The notes: generated by a model from the sequence alone, not told the origin. 64,000 bases of DNA from Flavobacterium sp. CFS9 (GCF_041154745.1 NZ_AP031573.1:4092001-4156000), one strand, 5' to 3'. Numbered from the stretch's first letter, positions 32,796 to 42,206 are shown. Numbers and translations: made by a program.

Positions 32796-35096
32796 TTAAA
32801 ATTTATAAGTTACAGTAAGACTGAAGTTGCGTGGAGCTCCCGGAAACAGACGCAGGTAATTCTGAGCACCCAGCCAGTACGTTTTATTGAGTAAATTGCC
32901 CGCATTAAGAGCAATTTGCATATTGCTTTTGTTGGGTTTATAGTACAACGCGGCATCGAAAACCGTAAAATCAGGCAGTGTAAAGGCTCTTGTGAACCAA
33001 GGCACTTTGCTGCTTTGGTATTGCATTCCAAAACCAATTCCGAGATCTTTCAAAGCCGAATCAGAATTGAAATTGTATCTCGTCCATAAATTAGCACTGT
33101 TTTTTGGTGTATTTTGTTTTTGGGCACCAATTAATGACGGATCACGATCGTTGGTGATTTTCGCATCAATATAACTGTAAGAAGCATTTATTTGCCAGTC
33201 GGCCGTAATAAAACCGGCTATATCACACTCAAAGCCACGGCTTCTTTCAGCACCTCTGGTTACCAGTAAATCCGGATTTGCAGGGTCGTTGGCATTCATG
33301 AGAATGTTGCGCTGATTGATTTCGTAAACAGCAGCATTAAAACTTACCAAATTGTCGAAAAAAGTAGCCTTTAGTCCAACTTCCTTTAAATTACTTTTCA
33401 GTGGATCAAACAAACTTCCTGCCGGAAGGCTTCCGGTTTGAGGCATCAAAGTCACTGTGTTCGATTGCGGCTGATAACCTTCCAGATAAGTGGTGTAAAT
33501 ATTTATCTGATTGTTCACGGCATAAGTTACCCCAATACGCGGCAAGAGTGCTGTTTTTTTTACGATCAGTTCGTTGTTGGACTCATAATTGGTAATGTCT
33601 TTAAACCATTCTTGTCTCAACCCCAGCAAAAAGGTAAATTTCTCCCATTGTACCTGATCCTGAATGTAAATAGCGTTCGTAGTGGTTAAAGCAGAGGGTA
33701 ATGCTGTACGAACATTCAGCGTATAATCGTCAGGACTTGTTAAAGTATAGGTTGGATTGTTCAGGTTGAAATAGTTGACATTGGGTTTAGGTAAAACCAC
33801 TCCGTCCACTGTAATGGTTTGGTAATTGGCTGAGTTTGCAGCAACAAATGAAGGGGCGACCGTTCCGTCTTTCAGCAAATAACCTCTTGCCGCATTTTGT
33901 CCGCCGCCTTTGGTTTTGTTCCAGCTGCTCAAATCGTAACCTGTCAATACTTTATGCTTCAGTTTTCCGGTTTTTATATCAAAATTGAAATAAGCACTTA
34001 AGTTATCAATGTCCCAATACTGCTGACGCTGTACAAACTGCATCATGGCCAGATTGCTAACCGGTTTATTGTTCATATCGACAGCAAAAGCATTTGTCGT
34101 TCTATGTTCCTGAAGATCTTCTGTCCAGGTTTGTTTCATATACGAAGCGTTAAAACCCACTTTTGAACTGAATTTATGTGCAAAATTCGTCATCAGAATC
34201 ATTTCTTTCGATTTAAAAAAATCACTTGGAGCTCCCAAGTTCAGACTAATTGGGGTTTTGTTTAGACTTGTAACACCTGCAACGGCGCCAAAAATAGGCT
34301 GTCCGCGATCCAGAACTCCAGTCATGTTGCTTAAAATCAGTTCGGTATTGATCGCCGTTTTTTCATTCGGAATGTAACTGAATGATGGAGAAATCAAAAA
34401 CGATTTGTTACGCACCAGATCCCGAAACGATTTGGCTTCCTGATACGCTCCGTTTACGCGATACAAAAGTGTTTTGGATTCGTTCAATGGGCCTGTAAAA
34501 TCTAAGGTTCCGCGCAAGGTGCTAAAGCTTCCTGCGGTCAGGCTTATCTCTTTTCGATCAATGGCCAATGGTTTTTTAGTCACCAGATTGATACTTCCAC
34601 CCGGATCTACCGATGAAAATGTAGCACTCGAAGGGCCTTTAATCACTTCAACTCTTTCAATATTGGTAGTCAGCGGCTGTAAAAAGTAATATTGGCGCGT
34701 TCGCATACCGTTTATAATCTGACCTTCTTCATTTTGACTGATTCCGCGAATAGTATATTGATTGTAATAACTTGCCGGGATCACGCCACTGGCCATTTTT
34801 ACAGCATCAGCCAGATAAATAGCACCTTTGTCGGCAATTAGTTCTTTGGTGATCGTGGAAATGGATTGTGGGATATCTTTGTTGAGAGCGGCTGTTTTTG
34901 TGGCTGCAAAAGAATAATCGCTATTGTATTTTTTGGTTGAACGGCCAATGATTTCAACCGTTTGTAATTGAGTGTGTTCGGGTTTTATCCTGACAGAATC
35001 TTTCGGAATACTATCCGATATCTTTTTATTAACGGTTTGCGATTGGGCAAACGAAGTAATACTTAATAAAAATAGTGAGAAAATATAGTGTTTCAT
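32796..35096 (-). CDS. TonB-dependent siderophore-type outer-membrane receptor
   Basis: Outer-membrane receptor of 766 residues. Signal peptide ending near SFAQS, then a plug domain with SISTITKELIADKGAIYLAD, YYNQYTIRGIS and VEVIKGPSSATFSS...GGSINLVTKKP, and a 22-strand-type barrel ending in FSLTVTYKF with the usual terminal aromatic. The match is to the FhuA/FoxA siderophore receptors. It lies between an ABC ATPase gene (33 bp upstream) and two DUF3526 permeases (9 bp downstream), an uncommon coupling of an outer-membrane importer with ABC-2 permeases. Confidence 0.9.
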   Translation of the reverse strand: MKHYIFSLFLLSITSFAQSQTVNKKISDSIPKDSVRIKPEHTQLQTVEIIGRSTKKYNSDYSFAATKTAALNKDIPQSISTITKELIADKGAIYLADAVKMASGVIPASYYNQYTIRGISQNEEGQIINGMRTRQYYFLQPLTTNIERVEVIKGPSSATFSSVDPGGSINLVTKKPLAIDRKEISLTAGSFSTLRGTLDFTGPLNESKTLLYRVNGAYQEAKSFRDLVRNKSFLISPSFSYIPNEKTAINTELILSNMTGVLDRGQPIFGAVAGVTSLNKTPISLNLGAPSDFFKSKEMILMTNFAHKFSSKVGFNASYMKQTWTEDLQEHRTTNAFAVDMNNKPVSNLAMMQFVQRQQYWDIDNLSAYFNFDIKTGKLKHKVLTGYDLSSWNKTKGGGQNAARGYLLKDGTVAPSFVAANSANYQTITVDGVVLPKPNVNYFNLNNPTYTLTSPDDYTLNVRTALPSALTTTNAIYIQDQVQWEKFTFLLGLRQEWFKDITNYESNNELIVKKTALLPRIGVTYAVNNQINIYTTYLEGYQPQSNTVTLMPQTGSLPAGSLFDPLKSNLKEVGLKATFFDNLVSFNAAVYEINQRNILMNANDPANPDLLVTRGAERSRGFECDIAGFITADWQINASYSYIDAKITNDRDPSLIGAQKQNTPKNSANLWTRYNFNSDSALKDLGIGFGMQYQSSKVPWFTRAFTLPDFTVFDAALYYKPNKSNMQIALNAGNLLNKTYWLGAQNYLRLFPGAPRNFSLTVTYKF

Positions 35097-35129
35097 TTTT
35101 TTGGATTGGATGGAGAAAGTAATTTCTCT

Positions 35130-35825
35130 TTATACAGTTTGTAAATACAAATCTTCGAGTTCGTTTGCCGAGATTTTATCGGCCTCGATAACGGTAACAA
35201 GGTTTCCCTGTCTCATAATGCCAATATGAGAAGCAACTTCCCGTGCTCTGAAAATATCGTGTGTCGCCATTAGTATGGCTGTTCCATCAGCTGAAAGTTC
35301 TTTTAGTATTTGGGAAAACTCGTTGGAAGCTTTCGGGTCTAAACCACTCGTAGGTTCATCCAGTAAGAGCACTTTGGCTTTTTTGGCAATCGCAATCGCA
35401 ATTCCCACTTTTTGACGCATTCCTTTAGAATAACCGCCTAAATTTTGATGGTGCGCCTTGATCTGAAGCCCCGCTTTTGACAGGAAATAAGTCAGTTCCC
35501 CCTGCGAATATTTGAATCCTGCCAGCGATGAGAAGAATTTTAAGTTTTCCAGACCGGTAAGATTAGGATACAGCATTACGGTTTCGGGGATATAAGCAAC
35601 ATATTTTTTCGTTTCCTGTGCGTTGTCGATGACGGATATGTCGTTAATTTTTAGTTCTCCGTCTGTTGGAGCAATAAAACCTAGAAAAAGGTTGATTGTG
35701 GTGGTTTTTCCGGCACCATTTTGCCCCAATAAAGCAAAAATTTCCCCTTCTTTAATGGTTAAGTTGAGTTTGTTTAAAGCAATATGATCACCATATTTTT
35801 TTGTTAGATTTTCAGCTATAAGCAT
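35130..35825 (-). CDS. ABC transporter ATP-binding subunit
   Basis: Cytoplasmic ATPase of 231 residues. Walker A GQNGAGKTTT (about 34-43), ABC signature YSKGMRQKVGIA, Walker B AKVLLLDEPTSGLDP and the switch His in ATHD. The match is to the export-type (CcmA/NatA, NosF-like) class used with ABC-2 permeases. It heads the leftward operon; the TonB receptor and both permeases follow. Confidence 0.92.
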   Translation of the reverse strand: MLIAENLTKKYGDHIALNKLNLTIKEGEIFALLGQNGAGKTTTINLFLGFIAPTDGELKINDISVIDNAQETKKYVAYIPETVMLYPNLTGLENLKFFSSLAGFKYSQGELTYFLSKAGLQIKAHHQNLGGYSKGMRQKVGIAIAIAKKAKVLLLDEPTSGLDPKASNEFSQILKELSADGTAILMATHDIFRAREVASHIGIMRQGNLVTVIEADKISANELEDLYLQTV

Positions 35826-36118
35826 AGTTTTGATGTATTTGGATGATTTTTAGTACAGGTTTTCATTTCCAGCACCTTATAATGACAGCTTTTAGAACTG
35901 AAACATTTTAATCGGTGACGAAATGGGAAGAGAAGAGAATTTACTGACAACAGCCGAAGAGATAAGCAAATTGGATATACCAGAATGCCTTTCGCATCTT
36001 AAATTGGAGCTGTTGTATTGAAAACAGACCAAGTAAGACTACAAATACGTTTTTGCCTGATCTTTGAAAAAGACAAGCAAAAGTTATTTTTTAATTTTTC
36101 GGGTGAAAATGCAGTAAA

Positions 36119-36469
36119 CTAGAGAATAGAAGGTGGTGCCCGGAGAGCAAAAAGACTGCCTTTGAAAACAACAGAAACTGTTTTTTCGTAAAAGAACAAG
36201 CTGAAAGTTTCAACACTTACTTTAAGAAAAGAGTACGTTTGAAAGCTATTTGTAATAAAGGTGCTAAAGGTAAAATGACAAATCTGACAGTTGTTGTCTA
36301 CTGAGTGGCTGTGTGTGATTTGCTTTTGTCCTTCAATGTAAGAGTGCTCGCAATGTTTACTGGTTAGCTGTTTGTAAACATGTTCGTAAGAATGCAGCGT
36401 CTGAAACAGCATTGCAAACAATACGGTTACAGACATAAAAAGATGAATTAATACAATTTTCTTTTTCAT
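36119..36469 (-). CDS. Small exported His/Cys-rich protein with CxxCH
   Basis: A 116-residue protein starting at ATG 36469 (MKKKIVLIHLFMSVTVLF), preferred to the in-frame 36490. The signal anchor is followed by a His-rich stretch (LHSYEHVYKQ, KHCEHSY, THSHSVDNNCQICHF) with one CxxCH motif, then an aromatic region, ending FKGSLFALRAPPSIL. It has the same architecture as the protein at 18972: signal, HSH cluster, cysteines, C-terminal Ser-x-x-(Pro-Pro) end. It lies 293 bp upstream of the ABC/TonB operon in the same direction and probably handles a metal in the periplasm. I do not know a formal family. Confidence 0.65.
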   Translation of the reverse strand: MKKKIVLIHLFMSVTVLFAMLFQTLHSYEHVYKQLTSKHCEHSYIEGQKQITHSHSVDNNCQICHFTFSTFITNSFQTYSFLKVSVETFSLFFYEKTVSVVFKGSLFALRAPPSIL

Positions 36470-36942
36470 TCTTGAATAGAGAAGTCCCATTTTTAAAGGA
36501 CTTGATAACTTATAAACTAACGCAACGTTGTTGCAAATATAGATATCTTATTTAAAAATGCACCAGAATCGCTTATTATTTTATGGTGTAGGGCTGAATA
36601 GGGCAACTTTTTTTCTGTAGTTTTTTTGAGTTTTCATAAGATGCAGTTGCATTTCAGGCCGTTTTTGAGGAGCATTTTTGGAATAATCTAAAATTAAAAT
36701 AGACAGCACCAAAAATATCAGTGTTACACTTTAGAAACTATTTTGACAATATTATTCGTGTTAACATCGTTGTTTATTAGCAGTTATCTAAGTTATTGCT
36801 GGTGATCCTGTTATAGATTCTTTATTTTTACAGGAAACGGATAGTGATCGGATTAGATGGCAATTCAATTCTTGATTTGACATGAGCTCTACAAAGTGTC
36901 AATTTTATAAACGGGCGTTCTGCTCCATAAAAAAAGTAAATT
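36470..36942. other. Divergent intergenic region
   Basis: About 470 bp between the small His/Cys-rich protein (-) and the DapB-like gene (+). Beyond the promoter/dyad at 36522-36541 I see no gene, repeat or strong promoter. Confidence 0.6.
36522..36541 (-). promoter_or_regulatory. Candidate promoter and overlapping GCAAC-N3-GTTGC palindrome
   Basis: On the minus strand TATATTTG (36541-36534) is a -7 match. Immediately downstream and sharing its last G lies GCAAC-AAC-GTTGC (36534-36522), a 13-bp dyad at the expected transcription start. That is a classic repressor position; a Fur/Zur-type metalloregulator is my guess. No strong -33 TTG. Confidence 0.45.
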
Positions 36943-37692
36943 ATGAAAATAGGTTTAATTGGATTTGGAAAAACGGGAAAGTCAGTAGCAACTGTATTAC
37001 TGGAAAACAATAAATTTTGTCTGGAATGGGTTTTAAGAAAAAGTACTGTTCTGGAAAAGAGATCTGTTTCAGAGTTTTTGGGCATTCCGTCAGAAGAACA
37101 AGGGATAATTTACTCGAGTTCTAAAACGTCAATGGAGGAATTACTGGACAAACATCCTGTAGATGTTATTATTGATTTCTCTTCAACTGATGGTATTTAT
37201 ACCTACGGAGAGCAGGCAGCACAGCGAAAGGTCAAGATTATCTCGGCTATTTCTCACTACAAAGACAAAGAGCTGCAGTTACTAAAGAAACTAGCACATA
37301 AAACGACGGTCTTTTGGTCACCCAATATTACGCTTGGAGTCAATTATTTGCTTTTTGCTGCTAAATTTTTAAAGAAAATTGCTCCCTGGGTGGATATTGA
37401 AGTAAATGAAGAACATTTTAAGAAGAAAGAAGGAACTTCGGGAACAGCGGTTAAAATTGCAGAAGCTCTGGAAATCGATAAAGACAATATCAACTCAGTA
37501 AGGGCAGGAGGAATAGTAGGTAAGCACGAGGTTATATTTGGATTTCCCTATCAGACGGTTCGTTTGATTCACGAATCGATCTCGAGGGAAGCATTTGGAA
37601 ACGGAGTTGTTTTTGTTGCCGAAAATCTGAAAAGCAAACCCAAAGGGTTATATAATTTTGAAGATATTTTAACGCCTTATTTTACCGTCTGA
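36943..37692 (+). CDS. DapB-like 4-hydroxy-tetrahydrodipicolinate reductase, divergent
   Basis: Cytosolic oxidoreductase of 249 residues with the DapB fold: N-terminal GLIGFGKTGKSV (GxGxxG-type nucleotide motif), DVIIDFSSTDG, SPNITLGVNYLLF (canonical APNFSIGVN) and the C-terminal domain. In the catalytic segment, NEEHFKKKEGTSGTA, the position of the catalytic His (E. coli His159) is Glu157, while His158 and Lys161 keep the next His and the Lys. The Pro before SGTA is Thr. So it may be a slower DapB or act on another substrate. It stands alone, and the usual DapB of the cell is presumably elsewhere. Confidence 0.75.
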   Translation: MKIGLIGFGKTGKSVATVLLENNKFCLEWVLRKSTVLEKRSVSEFLGIPSEEQGIIYSSSKTSMEELLDKHPVDVIIDFSSTDGIYTYGEQAAQRKVKIISAISHYKDKELQLLKKLAHKTTVFWSPNITLGVNYLLFAAKFLKKIAPWVDIEVNEEHFKKKEGTSGTAVKIAEALEIDKDNINSVRAGGIVGKHEVIFGFPYQTVRLIHESISREAFGNGVVFVAENLKSKPKGLYNFEDILTPYFTV

Positions 37693-37703
37693 TCTAATAA
37701 AGT

Positions 37704-37742
37704 AAACCCGACAGGTTTTTGAAACCTGTCGGGTTTGTTTTT
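37704..37742. terminator. Terminator, AAACCCGACAGGTTT family
   Basis: Perfect 15-bp arms (37704-37718 and 37722-37736) with a 3-nt loop, then a T-rich tail. The same stem recurs at 46364-46396, and a G-substituted version at 42350-42382. Confidence 0.85.
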
Positions 37743-37762
37743 TATGTCGATTTTATTTTAAA

Positions 37763-37898
37763 AAACACATAGAAGCATAGAAATAATGGGGCAAAAAGGT
37801 TTCAAAATGAAATACATTTCTTCCGCATGGCTTGTTGCTTGTATTTTCGACTTATGAAATGGTATTTCTGAGTTTGATACGTCTATGTTTCTATGTGT
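37763..37898. repeat. AACACATAG-family element, copy C
   Basis: AAACACATAGAAGCATAG begins the unit and CTATGTTTCTATGTGT ends it. The core has GAAATACATTTCTTCCGCAT. It lies between the DapB terminator and the sdhB stop codon. Confidence 0.7.
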
Positions 37899-37917
37899 AT
37901 CTTAAATGATTTAAATG

Positions 37918-38664
37918 TTATTTTTTAAAAATTAAAGCTTTGGTATATTCCGCATTCATTTTGGCGATCGAAAGAATCGAAATCCCTTGCGGGCATTCAA
38001 TTTCACAGGCCCTGGTGTCTGAGCAGTTTCCAAAACCTTCGGCATCCATTTGGCTAACCATGCTCAGTACTCTTTTTGAGGCTTCAATTTGTCCCTGTGG
38101 CAACAAAGCCAAATGGGTGATTTTAGCTCCTGTGAACAAGGCCGCACTGGCATTTTTACAAGTGGCTACGCAGGCACCACACCCAATACAGGCTGCCGCA
38201 TCAAAAGACGCTTCGGCAGTTTCGTAAGATATTGGGATACTGTTGGCTTCAGGAGCCTGACCCGTTGAAGCTCCAATAAAGCCACCGGATGCAATGATGG
38301 TATCAAAAGCCGAACGGTCAATTTTTAAGTCTCTCAGTACAGGAAAAGCTTTTGCCCGAAAAGGTTCAATATAAATAGTATCCCCATCTTTAAAACTTCT
38401 CATATGAAGCTGGCAAGTCGTGGTATTTTTTAGAGGTCCATGAGCTCTTCCGTTGATCATCACACCGCATTGTCCGCAGATTCCTTCCCGACAATCGTGA
38501 TCGAATTCAATAACACGTTCTTTCTTCTGAATTAAAGATTCATTCAAAAGATCGAGCATTTCCAGAAAGGACATATGTTCTGAAACCTCATCTATTTCAT
38601 AATCGGTCATTTTTCCTTTATCAGAAGTATCCGATTGCCGCCATATTTTAAGAGATAGTTTCAT
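37918..38664 (-). CDS. sdhB: Succinate dehydrogenase/fumarate reductase iron-sulfur subunit
   Basis: Iron-sulfur subunit of 248 residues that passes electrons from SdhA towards quinone. The [2Fe-2S] ligands are Cys58, Cys63, Cys66 (CREGICGQCG) and Cys84. The [4Fe-4S] motif is Cys157-IGCGACVATC167. The third cluster has Cys212, Cys218 and Cys222 in NCSDTRACEIECPQG. All ligands expected for this family appear present. It follows sdhA by 17 bp. No membrane-anchor gene (SdhC) is adjacent on either side. Confidence 0.92.
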   Translation of the reverse strand: MKLSLKIWRQSDTSDKGKMTDYEIDEVSEHMSFLEMLDLLNESLIQKKERVIEFDHDCREGICGQCGVMINGRAHGPLKNTTTCQLHMRSFKDGDTIYIEPFRAKAFPVLRDLKIDRSAFDTIIASGGFIGASTGQAPEANSIPISYETAEASFDAAACIGCGACVATCKNASAALFTGAKITHLALLPQGQIEASKRVLSMVSQMDAEGFGNCSDTRACEIECPQGISILSIAKMNAEYTKALIFKK

Positions 38665-38681
38665 ATTTCTTCAGCTTTTGA

Positions 38682-40592
38682 TTATTTGTAACTTCTTACT
38701 GCCAGTTCAACCGATTCGAATACGAGAGGTTCTTTGTGTAATTCAGGTGGTTTGGCTTCTCCTTTCCATTCCCATGCTGAAACATAGCAGAAATCATCGT
38801 CATTTCGTACCGCTTCGCCATCGGGAGTTTGGTATTCTTCACGAAAGTGAGCTCCACAGGATTCTTCTCTTTGAAGAGCATCGTAGCACATTAATTCGGC
38901 CAGCTCTATGTAGTCGGCAATTCGGCCAGCTTTTTCGAGTTCACTGTTTAAGGTATCATCTCCGGTAATCAGTAAATCCTTTTCAAAAGAAGCTTTCAGC
39001 GCTTTTATATCTTCGATGGCTTCTTCCAGTTTTTCTTTGCTTCTCGAAAGACCACATTTTTCATAAAGTAATCGTCCAATTTTTTTATGAAAATGATCGG
39101 TTGAAAGTGTGCCTTTACTGTTTAAAAAACGATCAAGCTGCGCTCTCACGGATTTTTCGGCTTCTTTAAAAGCAGGGTGGTCGATGGTGGCTTTTGGAGC
39201 GTTTAATTCTCCTGCCAAATAATTCGGAATCGTATAGGGTGCTATAAAATAACCGTCCACGCAAGCCTGAAGCAAAGAATTCGCTCCGAGTCTGTTAGCG
39301 CCATGATCGGCAAAATTGGCTTCTCCCAAAGCAAATAGTCCAGGAATACTGGTCATTAACTCATAATCGACCCAAAGTCCGCCCATAGTAAAGTGGGCAG
39401 CGGGAGAAATTAGCATGGGTTCTTTGTAAGCGTTGATGCCGGTAATTTTTTCATACATGGCAAACAAATTGCTGTATTTGGCTTCAATAGTATTTTTTCC
39501 CTGTGCTTTTATAGCATCTGAAAAGTCAAGATAAATAGCGTTTTTCATTGGTCCGACACCATGTCCGGCGTCAATTCGTTCTTTAGCCGCTCTGGAGGAA
39601 ATGTCGCGTGGTGCGAGATTTCCAAAAGAAGGATAACGGCGTTCCAGATAATAATCCCGTTCTTCTTCGGGGATGGTATTGGGATTTCGTGCGTCTTCTG
39701 CTTTTTTCGGAACCCAGATTCGACCGTCGTTCCGCAAAGACTCTGACATTAAAGTGAGTTTAGATTGATTGGCTCCGTGTTGCGGAAGTGAGGTGGGGTG
39801 GAACTGAATCCAGCTTACTCCAGCCATATAAGCACCTTTTTTATGTGCTCTCCAAATAGCAGAACTGTTGCAGCCCATAGCGAGTGTAGAAAGATAGTAT
39901 ACTTTCCCGTAGCCTCCCGAAGCCAGCACAACTGCATCGGCAACATGGCGTTCTAAAGCTCCTGTTTCGAGATTTCGGGCTATAATGCCTTTTGCTTTTC
40001 CGTCAATAATAACCAGTTCCAGCATCTCATGACGGGTGTGCATGGTTACTTTTCCTAAGGATACCTGACGCAATAATCCCTGATAAGCTCCCAGTAAAAG
40101 CTGCTGTCCGGTTTGTCCGCGTGCGTAGAATGTTCTCGAAACCTGTACACCTCCAAACGATCTGTTGTTTAAATAACCGGCATATTCTCTCGCAAAAGGA
40201 ACGCCCTGCGCCACGGCATGGTCTATTAAATGTGCCGAACACTCTGCCAAACGATATACATTAGCTTCGCGGGATCTGAAATCACCTCCTTTGATGGTAT
40301 CGTAAAACATTCTAAAGGTGCTGTCGCCATCGTTTTTGTAGTTTTTGGCAGCGTTAACTCCTCCTTGTGCCGCCACAGAGTGGGCACGTCGGGCAGAATC
40401 CTGAAAACAAAACGATTGAATATTATAACCTTGTTCGGCCAAAGACGCTGCGCAGGAAGCACCTGCAAGTCCGGTTCCAACAACAATAACGTTCAGTTTT
40501 TTTCTGTTGGCCGGGTTTACAAGCTTTGCTTTTGCTTTGTAATTGTTCCATTTATCAGCTAGTGGACCTTCGGGTATTTTGGAGTCAATCAT
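38682..40592 (-). CDS. sdhA: Succinate dehydrogenase/fumarate reductase flavoprotein subunit
   Basis: Flavoprotein of 636 residues that oxidises succinate or reduces fumarate at FAD. FAD fold: [20 protein letters not shown]. His71 in [11 protein letters not shown] is where FAD is covalently attached in the family. Active-site segments: [31 protein letters not shown] and [18 protein letters not shown]. The length and inserts follow the Bacillus/Bacteroidota-type SdhA rather than E. coli. Upstream there is no SdhC gene for 425 bp and none is visible elsewhere in the window. Confidence 0.93.
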   Translation of the reverse strand: MIDSKIPEGPLADKWNNYKAKAKLVNPANRKKLNVIVVGTGLAGASCAASLAEQGYNIQSFCFQDSARRAHSVAAQGGVNAAKNYKNDGDSTFRMFYDTIKGGDFRSREANVYRLAECSAHLIDHAVAQGVPFAREYAGYLNNRSFGGVQVSRTFYARGQTGQQLLLGAYQGLLRQVSLGKVTMHTRHEMLELVIIDGKAKGIIARNLETGALERHVADAVVLASGGYGKVYYLSTLAMGCNSSAIWRAHKKGAYMAGVSWIQFHPTSLPQHGANQSKLTLMSESLRNDGRIWVPKKAEDARNPNTIPEEERDYYLERRYPSFGNLAPRDISSRAAKERIDAGHGVGPMKNAIYLDFSDAIKAQGKNTIEAKYSNLFAMYEKITGINAYKEPMLISPAAHFTMGGLWVDYELMTSIPGLFALGEANFADHGANRLGANSLLQACVDGYFIAPYTIPNYLAGELNAPKATIDHPAFKEAEKSVRAQLDRFLNSKGTLSTDHFHKKIGRLLYEKCGLSRSKEKLEEAIEDIKALKASFEKDLLITGDDTLNSELEKAGRIADYIELAELMCYDALQREESCGAHFREEYQTPDGEAVRNDDDFCYVSAWEWKGEAKPPELHKEPLVFESVELAVRSYK

Positions 40593-41017
40593 TTTTATTT
40601 TAGTTTAAAATGAATTTATACACAAATTTTATAAGTGACTTGATTTAAAAGGAGGTCTAATTTACTATAAAAAAATGGTTTTTTGTAAAGAAAAAACTAT
40701 TATTTGAACTGTTTATTGCAATTCAAAATAATTGGTTTAGGGGGTTAGCACCCAGATTTAGCGGATTTGGCAGATTTTTTCAGTTGTTGGTTCACTTTTG
40801 TTGTTTTTGTTTTAACACATAGAGACATAGGTTTTTTGGGTGAAAGTGAGAGGACACTTTGAATAAAATATCCCGACGCATCCAGGAGACTATGCGAGGG
40901 AAATATATTTCTTTATTTGCACTCTTTTTGAGTATAAAATCTATGTTTCTATGTGTTAGAGTTTTAGCACGCAGATTGGGCAGATCTGAGCAGATTATTT
41001 TTTAATTGTTAGAATTT
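40593..41017. other. Intergenic region with nested repeats
   Basis: Holds AACACATAG-family copy D (40813-40958), itself bracketed by GCAGATTT-type segments (40751-40776 and 40969-41000) in inverted arrangement. No gene, and in particular no sdhC. Confidence 0.65.
40813..40958. repeat. AACACATAG-family element, copy D (core inverted)
   Basis: AACACATAGAGACATAG (40813-40829) and CTATGTTTCTATGTGTT (about 40941-40957) form the ends. The core reads in the opposite orientation to copies A-C (AAATATATTTCTTT and ACTTTGAATAAAATATCCCG as reverse complement). Confidence 0.7.
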
Positions 41018-42118
41018 TTATTTAATGTATTTTTCGACATTCGGGATTTTTTCAAGTGCTTTTGTGTTTTCTGCCAGGAGTTTAGATGCGGCTTCGTTTA
41101 TTTTGCTTGCCGGAAGTGCTTTCCATTTGTTGATGTCCTTTTCGAAGTCGTTTCCAAATAAAACTTTGGACAAATCTCTTATCACACAATAAGCAGCAAT
41201 CGAATGACCGTTATCGCTATCATAGTTTCCGGTATTGATAAAAAACTGTAAACGTTTCATCAGACCTTCCTGAGAATATAGGGAAACTTCTGTCAGTTTA
41301 CCTCTGTATTCCAGATCAGCAGAACCAACTCCTTTTAATTTCGGAAATAATTTATAATCGGCAAAGTGTCTTCCTTCGTGACCAATGTAGCTTACTCTAA
41401 AGTTCTCCGATTTTAAGTCATAGGCTTTTTTTACGCAAAATAAAGCTTCTTTTGTGGCCCAGCCTGCTGGATAATAGCGCCCCAGAGTTGCATATTCGCT
41501 CCAACCCAGAGTTACAAAATCATCCATAAAATAGATTTTGATCGGAGTTTCTTTTCCGTCGTACGTAACTTTGTAGATGGTGTCTTTTTCTGTTTTCCAA
41601 ACCAGTAAGTCATACAAACCTCCTGTTTTTCCGAATCCGGTAGTGTGATAACCTAAACTGGCGATATATTTTTTTTGATAGACATTGATGCTGTCTTCGT
41701 TAAGCGTTAAGTTTTTGGCAGACGGGAAATTCGTTTTAAGAAAATTCGAAACATTTTTCAGGATCAGTGTATCGGTTTTCTTTTCTTTGTTTAGGAAAGA
41801 GAAACGCCAGTAATCTCTGTATATCTTTAATAACTGATCTATTTTTGATTTTCGGGTTTCCAGAAAATCACTTTTATCTTCTGCAAACTTAAATCGGTTT
41901 TCGAAGTTGGTTTTAAATTTTAAGTCTTTGTCGGCTATTTTTTTGTTGGCATCGATTTCCAATAGAGGTAAAGCTGATTTCGGATTCCCATCTAAAGCCA
42001 GCGAGTAGATTTTAGTGTAATCCAGTTTTATACTGTCACTTGGAGTGGTCTGAGCATTTATTTTCGAAAATGAAAAGAAAGTGAAAATGAGTAAAGTGGT
42101 AAGTTTTAAAGTTCTCAT
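41018..42118 (-). CDS. Secreted protein with an HExxH metallopeptidase-like motif
   Basis: A 366-residue exported protein I do not recognise as a named family. Signal peptide ending near INAQ. The first half (about 25-130) is Lys-rich and helical. The second half contains YIGHEGRHFADYKLF with His247-Glu248-x-x-His251, a zinc-metallopeptidase motif. Glu270 and Glu277 in DLEYRGKLTEVSLY, 19-26 residues later, are candidate third ligands as in gluzincins. It could be a peptidase or an inactive relative. It lies upstream of sdhAB on the same strand, 425 bp away, and has its own context of repeats. Confidence 0.6.
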   Translation of the reverse strand: MRTLKLTTLLIFTFFSFSKINAQTTPSDSIKLDYTKIYSLALDGNPKSALPLLEIDANKKIADKDLKFKTNFENRFKFAEDKSDFLETRKSKIDQLLKIYRDYWRFSFLNKEKKTDTLILKNVSNFLKTNFPSAKNLTLNEDSINVYQKKYIASLGYHTTGFGKTGGLYDLLVWKTEKDTIYKVTYDGKETPIKIYFMDDFVTLGWSEYATLGRYYPAGWATKEALFCVKKAYDLKSENFRVSYIGHEGRHFADYKLFPKLKGVGSADLEYRGKLTEVSLYSQEGLMKRLQFFINTGNYDSDNGHSIAAYCVIRDLSKVLFGNDFEKDINKWKALPASKINEAASKLLAENTKALEKIPNVEKYIK

Positions 42119-42206
42119 ATAGCAATGTTTGGATTAATGTATTAGCATTTTTTATACTATAGAGACTTTTTTTTTGATTTTGTTACAGTTTAGTTTTAAA
42201 AATAAT

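Noticed and set aside
35923..36021. About 32-codon plus-strand frame between the ABC ATPase gene and the CxxCH protein gene
   Set aside because: It is antisense to the direction of the surrounding operon, has no promoter and no recognisable sequence feature.
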